A stretch of 64,000 bases of DNA, taken from Diadema setosum. Its lineage: Eukaryota; Echinodermata; Echinoidea; Diadematoida; Diadematidae. Position 1 is the first letter of the stretch; every line of letters begins with the position of its first letter. Under the pieces are notes generated by a model that saw only the letters and a list, made by a program, of their open reading frames with translations, made no database searches and was not told the origin of the DNA. The translations under genes were made by a program, and so were the position numbers. Shown here in pieces: positions 10,522-23,400 of the stretch. The stretch lies in contig NC_092693.1 in assembly GCF_964275005.1 (NCBI RefSeq), forward strand, positions 28,594,173-28,658,172. The letters run 5' to 3'.

Positions 10522-13500
10522 CATGTATTTGGAATGTTCAGAGGTTCTATGTAGCCACACATTTGATTTCTGAGAAGTTGACTTGTGTGTGGATGACTGC
10601 AGTTTACAAATTCATACTAGTGATGGGCATATGAAATTCATTTGAAGAAGTGGTCTTAATCTTAGAGAGTCAGATAAAAATGAATATTCATAGGTAATCC
10701 ATATAAATATTCAAGATGATCCATATAAATATTCAAGATGAATAATCAAATTAAGAAAATTCTTATACTCTGCAAGCAAAACATAGTCCCTGCAAATTCA
10801 CACATTGTACAACTTTACTCATAAACATATCACTTTCCATTTTACATTTGTACAAATTAAATACATTGTAGTCTATTTGGAAGGCTCCTACATGAGCAAC
10901 AATCAAAGTGGCAGGTCAGAATAAGAGCAAAACTTGAGACAGATGATAAAGTTACTATTTTTTAATGTCAGTAACTTATTCTACATGACTTGTGGGCCCC
11001 TTGAAATGATTACTATATCCTAACATTGTATTCCTCATATGCACACACTGTCAATTGTTTCTCAGTTTCTCAGAGATTCATTAAATGAGCTTGGTTTGCA
11101 TTCTCTCTGCAACTTTTGAACCACTCCCCACAGGCCACAGCAAGAGCATACAGATGACTCCTAGAACACAAATCATCTCTACCAACAGCAACCTACAATT
11201 ATTAAAGATAACTCTGTTCATCTCTATCACGCTAGAAGTGAAGCATAAAGTGACTGAAAGTTTGACCCTGCTTCAGCCCTTAACCCACACCAGAGCACTG
11301 CAACAACTGCAAAGCCAGTAGAGACAGGGCATCTGGAGTGGACACAGGCTAGCAACTGTGTGTGTGGAGAATTTTTTTTTTACTTGACTTACAGGTTCGA
11401 AAACTCACAAAAAATGATGATTGCATCATATGAAAGAGCTTTCAAAACTTTGTCAGATTACGTCATGACCAAAATTCGATTTGGGGGTGCAATTTCTTGC
11501 TAGGACCCTTCTGCCGAGCAGGCGAAGATGCATTATGTAGAAAATTGTTGAAGAAACGAAACAACCATTTTCTTTTACAAATGTAGTGAAATGATTGATA
11601 AACATGACCGAATACTGACTCTTCTGTTTCAATTCACCACTTGTGTTATCAAATAAGGACGAGATACACAGGATGAAATTTATCTAGGAAAGGGTTAAGA
11701 CAGGTAATCCTATCTGTTCCTGGACACACATTCCAACATACAATGTGGTTTTGGCCTTCTCATGTACAAGGTCTGATCACTAGTGTTCTATCAGTGTAAC
11801 CTTCTCTATACAAAACAGAGATGACACAAGATTGTAAAGCTCAAATGTGAATTCAGCCACAGTGGATCAAATTGTATCTATCTACATTAAAACACCAGAA
11901 AGGATTCTTCACAATAGCTAAGACCAACCCATGTCTTTTTCTGCAGGCACTCGGCATTAAAAAAAAAAAAAAAAAAAAGTGATTTAAATTCAAGTTGGTC
12001 AATTTTAACAGTTTGAGTAAATGACTTCAGAAATGTCATGGCAAAATATAGGACTAGATTTATGGAATAGTTTTGTTAATATTTGTTCAAAGGGACAATG
12101 AGGCACATTAATGCCACACATCCTTGTAGATTATACATGTAGTTGAAAGTACATTTACATCTGTGAAAGGGAATGTGGGCCCCATGCTAGTGTGCACCGC
12201 ATGCAGCATACACAAGAACCGTACTACACTGCTGTTTGAAAAGTTCCATGTTGGACATTCACTTTTACACCGAGTTATTCACGACTACTGCGCACTCGGT
12301 GCTATAACACAACTATTGGAAACCTTTGGTCAGGAAAGTGTAGAAAAAATAACGGTACTCTGTTAATTCTAAAACTCTTTTAAGCATTCAGACTATCTTG
12401 CAACACATACTTTTTATCACATTCTGACACGGGATACACAATGTTTCAGCTTGATCCACATCATACCATCTGAGAAGTGTGGAATTCATTAACATTTGAT
12501 TTGTAATGGAATAGCAAATGCATCATTTACACTGTATTTACAGTAAGTATTACATTTAAAAATTACATTACTGTCACTGAGACGGATGGAGGATTATAGT
12601 TGGATGGCATATATGATTATTGTATTTGACTGAAACAGATGCATAATTTTGTGATCACATATTAGTTTCTTGCATATGATCAAGGACGGATTAACATAGA
12701 ATCACCTCCCCCATGCACATGGAATGAATTTGAAGCATGAAAAGAGAGTACATATATCACAATTTTAAAAATCACCACTCTTTAATAACACATTCTGCAC
12801 AAACAATTCAACCTCACATTGACTGTCATCAATTTCTGCAAGAAGACACTGTATTTGAATACTTTGTGGCACATTAAATGGGCTAGACTGGTGCAACTTG
12901 TAAAGCAACTGGAGACCGAAAGTCTAAATCATGACCTTATGTCACAAAAAGAAACTATTGTAATGCTGTTGATACCAGTGAAGTGAGGAGAGTGGACTGG
13001 AAACTGAAATGACTGTGATGTTAACAATGAAGGTGATGATGGTGATAAAAGGTACACTAGCTAGATAGACTAAAAGTGGATATCGGTACCACAGAGTTCA
13101 TGACACCTGTTCAGTTATTAATACAAATTTAAATCACAATGTCGGTGGGTATAGTGTTTGCTATGATATTGACTACATAAGAATAAAGAATACAAGCATC
13201 TTACAATGATGAAGTTTTAAATTTCATTGGAATCCCATTTAGATATAAGTTCCTGCCTATTTCTGATGACACTGCTTGACCTAAGCACTCCTAGGAAAGG
13301 CACTGATATTTCATGTACACACTTACATCCTCCATCACAAGCAGAATACAAACAACACAAAATCAACCTAAAGTACTCTTCAATAGAATTCAGACAGGCA
13401 TCTCATTTTGCGTCCGGTGGGAACAGTGACCCATTCTGGCCACATAGGGACATGTGTCATGACACGTCTGTTCACACTAGCTGCTGTGCTGTAGTCATGA

Positions 13501-14264
13501 AGGAAGCTCCCTGCCATGGTGCGTTCAGATGTCATGAATGAGTTCTCTGCACAGTCCCACAGTTTGACATACCTGGAAAATGAACAGTGTGGTCTGTCAT
13601 ATACTTTATCAGGGCAATTAAGTTAATTTTTCCCATACCAAGACATCCTACCTCACTGCACCTGAGAATGAGACTCTGGATTTCACACTGGAGGTTACCT
13701 CTACAACATATTATGAAATAACATTAAGTAGTAAGTTGATTAATATTAGATCTCCGTATATAATAAGGCAATAATTCCTCATATTTATATACTTCTTTAG
13801 AAATAAAGATTTAAAAAAACACACACAGTAATACACCTGTCTTACACAGAACTAAACAGGAACTTTCCATGGGTTTTAAACTCACAGATTAGGACATACT
13901 TTTATAAAGAGTCTGATGGTGACCATAATAATCTATAAACACACGACACTGTCCGGAGATTAGGAGGTCGTAAGTTCAAATCCTGTCCGAGTGTGTATGC
14001 CCAAGATTTCTTTTGTCATGGCTACTACTAGAACACTGATCAATTCAGTACTTATTCACGTCGATGCAGGGCAATTTGTTATTCAGTTGCAATATGACAC
14101 AGGCACATAACATTTGACAGGAGTGCTTCCAAGAGGAGGCTGTGATCAACTTCTGTCACAGCAAGACTTCATTAACAGAACACCCAGACAACCGAACAAA
14201 GAAAAGTGTTCAAACTTACATGTCTGTCAGGCCTGCTCTCAGTCAGCCATCCGTCTTACATCCA
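10522..14264. other. Intergenic region between the convergent genes
   Basis: AT-rich sequence with an A run at about 11959-11978 and no coding pattern I can support. At about 13950-14000 a short GTTCAAATCC word could be the B box of a decayed tRNA-derived SINE. The 3' UTR of the minus-strand coiled-coil gene must begin at 14264 and run leftward, but I could not fix its end. Confidence 0.5.
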
Positions 14265-14423
14265 TCAGACCTGGGGTACACCCCCTCCCCTCTCCAGCGT
14301 CGAGGCGTACGCCGAGTCCGACAGAGCTGTGGACTCGGAATGGCTGTCAGTGATGCGTCTAGGAGTGGTCGTGCCAGTCATTGGTATTCTATGGTGCTGT
14401 GAATGCAGTTGTGAGGTATCCAT
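14265..14423 (-). CDS. Coiled-coil gene exon 36 (52 aa, stop)
   Basis: MDTSQLHSQHHRIPMTG... TALSDSAYAS ...GGGVPQV then TGA. It is Ser/Thr/His rich, breaks the coiled coil, and has TTTPRR and SDSHSES-like potential phosphosites. Acceptor TTACCTCAG, phase 0, joins exon 35. Confidence 0.75.
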   Translation of the reverse strand: MDTSQLHSQHHRIPMTGTTTPRRITDSHSESTALSDSAYASTLERGGGVPQV

Positions 14424-17400
14424 CTGAGGTAACAGTGAGGTTTGAGAAATGGATAAACAAAATTGCCCAAACCGTCTTCATGGCGAGAGACACAATACCA
14501 GAGTTTGTAGTGATTTGCTTTTATTTTTCTTTGTGTGGAAATTTTGACTATGCAGAAAAAAGATATAAATCTCGAGAAACCTATTCATCAGTTATGATGT
14601 ACTGTAAGTCATTGACAGAGTTGTGCTAAACTACTTTAATATAAACTCAAGCATACCAAATGTAATTCCCCTCAATAGCCCCATCTATGACTTGGGAATT
14701 GTGTTTAGTATCTTTCACTGTCATCAAGATGAAATGCAGTGGTTGTTTTATTGCCATCAATGGATGAGTGGGGTTTTTTTATTGCTGTTTTCATTGTCTA
14801 CAATACAAATTCTACTGTCATCGTAGGTAACATCTTAAAAGTAGTCTCTGCAGTATCAGCATTCCTGTAACATAAATGTGAAGACACAGCCATCGCTTTA
14901 TGGTATTCCATGACATAAACTTCAAAACCAATTTAGAGAAGTAGTTTGCAAGCAAAGTCTTGCAAGCAGCATTGAAGAAATATATTAAATGTATTTGAAA
15001 AAAGTTCCATTCCATAACCAGTCATAGATCAAAATGTGGTGCAATGGGGCCCATAGGAGTAAAGGACAAATCCACCTTCATATACATAAGGATTGAGAGA
15101 ATACAGCAATATCAGTAGGATACATCAGTGAAGGTTTGAGGTAAAGTGAACAATCCATTCAAAAGTTATGAATTTTTGAGGTTTTAGTACACCAACACTG
15201 GATGAGAAGACTACTACAGCCCGGGTTTACAATTTGTATCAGACGTTATTATGTTCCTTACAATCAACTCCTGTGATCCTTCCACTCAACTTCTTCACCT
15301 CACACGAGTTGATTGTAAGGAGCATATCATATCTATGAGTGTGAATGGGGACTGACTCTACTGGTCACCTGTGCATGTAGATTACTGATAGTGTGATCCC
15401 TGCCGTCCAGCTTAATCTCCAGTCTCTGTCTGGCAGCCCGCTCCCTCTCCAGCTCGGCCCGCTGCCGGATGTTCTCCCTGTTGAGAGCGTTGAGCTGCTG
15501 GTTGAGCTGCTGGATGGACTCGATGTTGGCCTTGAGGCGGGCGTGGAGGTCCTCGATGGTCTCCATCTTCTCTGCCAGCTCCTCCTCCTGGCTGCTCCTG
15601 TTCGATGATGTCAGGACAGAAGTAGGAGGAAGGTAAAGTGCACAACAGACATTTGTAACTCTGATTTTTCAAGAAGAGCAAATACATTGACTGTGAACTT
15701 GAGATTGCGTCTGCCTGAACACTGCCATTGAGGCATGTAGCATTCTTCAGTTTAACCCTTTACATGCCCAGATGCCTAGCCTCTGAACATGACCTACCAG
15801 TAGTTGTGCCAGTAACTTAGTACATGTACATTGTAAGCCCACCCAGGGGGAGCAATGGGCTAATAGTCCAACAGGAAGGCCACAGTGACACAGTAGGGAT
15901 TAGGGGGGATTAAAGTGTTCCTTATTCATTGACAACTTATTTCCTGATATCTATACCAATTTGAAAAACAAAAACAAAAACAAGCAAGCAAACAAACAAA
16001 ACAACTCCAGTGGACGTGACAGTCACAGTCTAGACTGCATTCATCACTCATTTCCCTAGAAAGTATCGCAGAGGTGCACTGACAGATTACTGAAATCTGC
16101 ACAGTAAAGGTTACACAGATTTCAGCAATCTATCAGTGCACCTCTGTGATACTTTCTAGGGAAATGAGTGATGAATGCAGTCTAGACTGTTTGTGACCCT
16201 TAACGCATAACACTACAGCAGTGTGTGCTTTAAGTAAACTTTGAATGTGCCAGCAAAAGCTTATTTTGGGTGAATAACCCCAACCGATATGGCAGAATTA
16301 TAAAATATCTTCATGATCATGACGTAAGACAAAGTAAAACACAAGACAGAGTGCAGCTCGATATCCAATTCAATATCTAACAGTTCCACAAAATATATGT
16401 CAGCAAACATGATCGTTAGATTGCACGGGCACCTTTTAATTCTGTTTGGCTCACAACTTCAAAGCAAGAACAGTGAATTACATAATCATGTTTATAGACT
16501 TCAGCAGGCCATAGTCATTTCAAATTGTGTTATTCAAACTGAACAAGGGGCCTCACACAGCTATCTCATTGCACTGTACCCATATTTATAAATCAGTGAT
16601 ACGAGGTGGGAAGAAAAAAAGCAATATGCTCTATGCTAAAGTGTAATCAAGAACTGACTCATTGTCTTCCAGGCGAGCCTTGAGCTGCTGGAGTAACATC
16701 TGTTGGTGGGCTGACTGGCTTTGTAGTGCCTTCATCCTCTCTGTGGCTATCTTCATCTCCTCATTCTCCAGCCTCAGTCTGTTCATCGTCTCCTGCAGGC
16801 CGGCCACGCTCTCTGTGAGGCGTCTGTGGGTTGTCATGGAAACCATCGCAAAGAAGAGGGCTCTTTTTTAAACTCAATGGTGCCAAATTTATCACTATGA
16901 AAAGTAGTTGGTTTAACACCTACCATGACGGAAAATTATTCATCATCCATGCTGCAATATGATGGCAGAAGGCAAATGTCATGTCTTTATTTACACTAGT
17001 AGGACTGCAAGCTATCAACTGTTATCTTGATTGAGTACAGCATATCTACATTTCACTACTTGCCAATCAACAGCTAACAATAAAATATACACAATGTAGT
17101 TTCTGTAAAGTCTCCTCTTGTGCTCCCTCCCCTGCCCTCTAAAACACAGATGATGAAAAAGACTAAAAATCATACTTACTCTTTTTCCATCGAGAGATTC
17201 CTGATGGTCTGATTCTGCTCCTTGATCTTTGTCCCTAGCTTCTCATTTGCTTGTCTACAGACACAAAGGCAAAACAACAGTAAAATACTACACTATATAC
17301 AACAAGAATATTCAGGTAATTTCACTTTTGAAGATTGCTTGTGGTGATTTATAACATATTGCCAACAGTGTATCTATAACATTGTTTATAATTAGAACTT

Positions 17401-20400
17401 ATCAAATTGGCTCCACATAATTCACTGCTTCTGCTATAGTGCGAGGCCAAATACTTGGACCATGATTTTTGTCAAACAATGCTGTGCTAATGAAATGGTC
17501 TCTATTCTCATGCTAGAGTCCAGATTAAAAGCAACATTCTTCATAACTACAAGTCATATACTACACTAAAAAGTGCAAGGGTCGTACATACACTGTTATA
17601 GATTATATTCATGTGCTATGCATACAATCTAGTACAGGGCATTCGAAGATCAATGATCATGCATGCACTATTCACAAAATATTGACTGGGCAAAAAGTAC
17701 CACTGATGTAAGATGTGATGCACACTCACTTCTGTTCCTGCACCCATGTGTTGACATTGGAGACCACCTGCTCACTCTCCTTGTGAAGGCGGTCCCCATT
17801 CTTCCGGGACTCATGGAGCGACGTCCTCAGCTGCTCGTTCTCCAGCCGCACCTCCTGGCACTTGTGCTGGGCCTCGGACAGCCCTCTCTGGATGCGGTCC
17901 ATCTGCAGGCAGTGGGCAAAGACAAAAACAGTTTGAGCATTTTGCAGTCTCATGCATTCACTTTCACACATTGCTACCACAATAATTCTGATGGAAATAT
18001 GAGACATTTAGTCAAGTTAGGTGGTATGTGCTCACATTACCATGTTCTTTTGAAACAACTTGTAACAGTATGTACAACAGCACATATTCTTGTGTATTCA
18101 TGTGAATGTCACACCACCTGAGATGCATCTTCAACCTGCCCAAAGCCCAATTTTTTTTTTTTTTTCTCACCAGCTTTTCAACTTCCCCCACCTCCATATA
18201 AGTTCTGCTAAAAGGGACTGATTATACAATACTGATGAAAGCGCTGATACTCTTGTCCTATGCCGCACAGAAAAACCATGAACCAAGTATTTCATGTCAA
18301 AATGCACACTTGCTTTCAAATTCAAAAGGACAACAATGATACCACCATTGTAACAAGTGAATCCTAAATTTATAGGGACAAGATAGAGCATGTTCAAAGG
18401 GATTCACACGTACAAGTTAAAGTGGTTTACCATAGATTATGTGGCTAAACTAACATCATCAGATGCTCGATTACCTCTTCTGCGCGCTGCCGGACTTTCT
18501 CCTGCATGGAGGCCAGCTCAACCTTGAGGACGACGATCTGTTCCTCCCTCATGGCGATCTCCTGGAGCCCCGCCCGGTGCTTGTCGGTGGCTTGGTTCAG
18601 CTTGGTGCTCAGCTCCTGGTAGCGGCTCTCGTACTTTCTCACCTCCTCCTCGCTCTGGCGGTTCAGCTCCTGCACCTTCTGCAGCTCCAAGCGCAGCTTG
18701 CGCATCCGGTCCTCGTACACCTCAATCTGTGTGGTTCAGTGTTCCCGTGGACAGATAAATGATTGACGATTGACCTGAACTGTGCTTCGCTTTCATCACC
18801 AGTCAGCACAAATATCCTACACTAACTGTATGTTCATACAGATTGAGTGATTCTCTTCATTTCTGTTGTAGCACTTACAGCCTTCGTCATGTATTGGTGC
18901 ACTGTTAAACTGAATTGGTTATCAAGCCCACCACTTAGGAAATATTACACAAATGCAAGTACCATCCAAACCTAGAGAAAAGTGCAGTGAAAGCATGAGC
19001 AATGGGTGCATTTTTCCAATTATTTGGTCATGTGCTAAGGTGAAATCTCTTTCTGAATAGAGTTACTGTAAGGTAATACAGTTTCTCATATGTTATGATC
19101 CAATAAGCCAGTATGAAATCTATTAGATATCAAATATTAAATATTTGACCACTTCAATACTTTAAACCTGCATCAGGTACAGACTCTGTAAATTTGCTAG
19201 CTTATTCTCAATATGGTCAATATTGAAGAGAAACTCTTTTTGCCCAAAGAAGGAAAATAAACTAACTCTGGAATCTAATTAGTGAATTATGAACCAAGTA
19301 ATGACTGCATCTCTGTCAAAGCCCAGTTTCATATCATTGTTAAGTACCTCGTGCGAGAAGCTCTGGTTCTGCTGGTCAGACTTGGTCAGTTCGGTCTGGA
19401 GCTTGGCGGCCAGGGTGGCTCTCTCGGACAGCTGGTCCATGGCTTCTTGGTGCTGACCTTTGACCTCCATCAACTCGTGGCGCACCGAGTGCAGCTGGTC
19501 CTGGCACACTGCCATCTGAGTATCACATAGTTTGATTTGATTTGATTTACTTAGACACATTGATTTTGGTCTTATTATCACATGTAAATGAATGAAAATA
19601 AAAAGAAATATCACATAATTGCAGTAAATAAAACAGAATATTGATCAAAAGATATATGAGAACCCTACTTCGGTTTAATTGTGTTCTAATTTTCCCCCTT
19701 CAATTTTGTCTAAACAACAACCACCCATAAAGAGAGCCCCTCAGAGAAGTGGAACTATGTTTTCATTCTCCCATTAAACATTTTTTGAGGTAGAGTTTGT
19801 TACAACAACAAATACTGCTAAAAATTTCTTTATCATAGTTTAAACTGTGACATTTAACAAATAGGTAGTCTAATGTAGTGAATTGATACATATGATTAAT
19901 AGGCAGTGTTATGTAGAGACGTGATACATATGTGAAATTCAGAACAATGAAATATATTGCCTCCTGTAACACAAATATGCTGTGTATCACGTCAAAAATA
20001 TAAATTGCCAACTTTGCTCCAATAAAACAGATTATGCTTGTTTCTCATTCCATCCCTGGGATTATCAATCGCGAATGTAACCACTTGCAAATTCACTCAA
20101 TTTGTTACTCACAGAAAACATCATCGCTGGGGCGACAAGACCTCGTATCTACAAAATGTTACATGTTCAGGAGAGCAAAAAAACATGGCAGCCAAAGCAC
20201 TATATCAAATGGGATAGCATTTCCTTTAACATGCCATGGTGGCTTCATTTTTGGTGTAAGACAGCTAGGATTTGGGCAGAATGTCACTTCATTGATTATC
20301 TCACCAATAATCCAAAAAAAGACATTTTCACCAAAATTTCTGATACAAGGTCTTGTCACCCCAGCGACGATATGGGATTGTACTGGACAGTATATGTCAT

Positions 20401-23400
20401 TCATTTCCAAAGATCATGACTACAATGCACACATCATTATCTGCCCTGCCTCCCTCTAAACCCACCTCCTCCTGGCCCCGCTGAAGGTGTTCCTTGGTCT
20501 GGTCGAGGTCCATCTGGAGCTGGGAGATAGTCTCCTCGTAGCGGGCCACCTCACCGGCGTAGTGCCTGTTCTGCTTCTCGGCCGTCTCCAGGTTGACCTG
20601 GGCCACACGCAGGGCACTCTCCTGGCTGGCCAGCTCGTCCCGCAAGGAGCGCTGCTTGGCCTGCAGACCGCTGATCTCCCCTTCCAGCTGCAGAATGTGC
20701 TGATCCTTCTCGGCATTCTGCAATGCAGCAAGCCAGGCAGAGTCTTGTGTCAAATATTTCATTCAGCAACCCACTCAAGTGGATTTTGTGTCATATACAC
20801 TCTATTCTACCAAATACATTTCATTAGCTAGACAGTCCAGCAGATTTCAAGGATACCTAATGTTTCATGAGCAAAAAGGTGAAGTGATAATGATCTATAA
20901 CAATTGCAAAACATATTACACAGGGCAAAGTTTGGGTAGACTCTGCAAAATAGAGTTATTGTCATAACCCTTACATAACCAACTGGGTCAATAATTATAT
21001 CACTATGTCCAATTTTATACCGGTATTTTGTTTCTACTACTTTGTAATACCAAAAGAAAAAGAGTGAAAAGAGGTAGAGATAAACTGGCAGTTCTAATAT
21101 CAGTATTACAGACGGAGTGTAGCCCTGTATCTGTACAGCCAAATGGGAGAACTTTCATATTAATGCGGAACATGACCAAATTCCTAGAACGTTTCTCTCT
21201 TACATATTCTTTGACACATGAGCATCTGGGGTGTGTTCCGGCACTTTAAAGCGAGCCAAACCAAACTGTACTGAACTGCGCCACATTTGGAGCATTCATG
21301 CACTCTGTGGAGAAAGCATACCTCATGACTTATTTTTAGAGGGGGTCACACATTTTGTAGCAACAGGGTCGTTCATCTGGCACACTTAAGCTACTTGCAC
21401 ACGTCCCACACAAAGAGAATGAACTCTTTGTATTATGACATACTGTGGAGTATGTGCAAGTAACATGCACTCTTCACATGCCAACTTCTGGTTCAGTTTT
21501 GTTACACTTTTGGAGCACTTCAGAAAGTTGCCAACTTTTGGCTTGGTACAGTTCGGTATGGTAAACTTTAGAAGCATTCGAGCACTCCTGTACGGTATGC
21601 TTTAGGAGAGTGCTTGAAAGCACCCTTGGAAGTTGAATTTGATTCAAAAGGGTTAGTCCATGTGATGTGATACATCTCTAGGAAATGGCATCCAGACTGG
21701 GGAAGGCCCAGATGGATTCATCTCTCTTCCTCACCATGTTCTCCATCTCTTTGTGCCTCCTCCTCATCTCCCCCAGCTCTTCCTCCATCTGGTTGATACT
21801 GATCTTGGCCTCCTGGAGCTGTCTGGAGCTGTCGTCATAGCGCTGCTGCTCCACCTCCAGCTCCTCCTGGTTGCCTCTCAGTGCCTTGTCCTGCTGGCTC
21901 AACTACCAGGATAGAGGAGGAAGAAATGGTGCATGAAAAAAAAAGAAAAGAAAGATGCTTTCTACCGTAAACCCCATTGCCATGGTAACCAGGTGTGATA
22001 TATGTATCCAAGTTATGGTACAATACCTTATCTCAGCAGCAACAGATGTTGACATGATACCAAACATCTTTTTGCCAGTTCTAACTTGTAGTTAAATACA
22101 TTACTACCCGTGTCAATGCATCACACATAATCTCCAGTTCTGTCTCTTATACTGTTAACACCCTCCATGTGTTCCACACACTAAAACCATCAAGTCACAA
22201 GAGATCCATTAGAAACATTGGATTCCTCTTGTGCTTAATTTTAGAGCAGTATGTTTCCTACATTTCAGCCCCTTCTTATTTTTCTAGGGGATATTGTAGT
22301 CTACTCAAAGTTTAGCCGAGAACATGGGATTTTAAAAGATAGTATATGACCACATGACAAACCACTGTGAGGATTTTGGCTGTTACAGGTCAGACTGTAT
22401 TTTGACAATGGCAACAAGACATCTACAACAAGCCATCCCCCTAAACATCTGTAACTTTAGTTTCTATTTCAAATATTTTCATTCGCTCAATGCCAGCAGC
22501 ACAGAGGCAGGATGTGGCACGGTGTCCCTTCCCTGAACCCACAGTACTGTTAAACTATAAACATTCACAGATTGGAGCCAACAGTCATTGTCACTGCATG
22601 AAACAAAATTACCACTGGCAGTCAATGCACTGTGTAGGCAAAACATTTTGCCTGCATTATACTATCACAAACCTTGACTGTCGCAAAGTTTGCAAAAGTT
22701 TTATGCAAGCAAAAATTTCTGGTTTTACAGTACTCACCTCTGCCTGGAGACGCTTGTTCTTCTCGCTGGTATCCATGAGCTGAGACTCTAGCTGCTGGTT
22801 GGCCCCAGTCTGTTTCATCAGGTCTCGCTGGATGTCCTCCAGCTCAGCCATGGCTTCATTCAGTTCCTTCCTCAGCCTACATGATGAGACAAGAGACAGT
22901 GAAGAGATGGATGTGGGAGCATACATGGAGTGTTCCAAAGCTTTCTTGAAAGCATCATCTGTCTTTATAGTGTGTACGCAATATATTGCACAGGGTTTTC
23001 ATTTTTGCGCATTTCACAAGTCAAGTGCTATTCATGGATATCACAACACACAAAAATACTACACTATGATACCCACATGAATGCAACGTGTGCATGCACA
23101 TTTTTCAATCCATTACTGTATTCCAGATTGCCAATTTAACCATTTTCGCAATACTGTCAAGAAGTCATGATCCGTAAAGAATTAGACTGGCTAAATATAT
23201 GACTTTTACTGTATGCACAGGTGCCATGGTTAAACATGTCTGAAAGTAGTAGGCATACATGGCTATTGCATAGCTGGCTATAAATTCTTGTAACAGACTC
23301 ACTGGATTTGCCTATTTTGAAAGTCAGTGGGAAAGATACAAGCATTAATCTGAATACATTAACCCACTGAAGATGAGTCCCGAGTACACTCCGGCAAGTG

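Noticed and set aside
13380..13571. Minus-strand frame YVKLWDCAENSF... (64 residues) after a good TTTTCCAG acceptor
   Set aside because: It needs a phase-2 donor, but exon 36 ends in an in-frame stop and its only candidate donor (CAG|GTCTGA) is phase 0, giving a different 15-residue end. Kept as an unlikely alternative terminal exon.
20034..20459. 141- and 105-residue frames overlapping the 20122 element, and the similar 90-residue frame at 56269
   Set aside because: They are chance readings through a foldback MITE; the two copies do not keep a common long frame.
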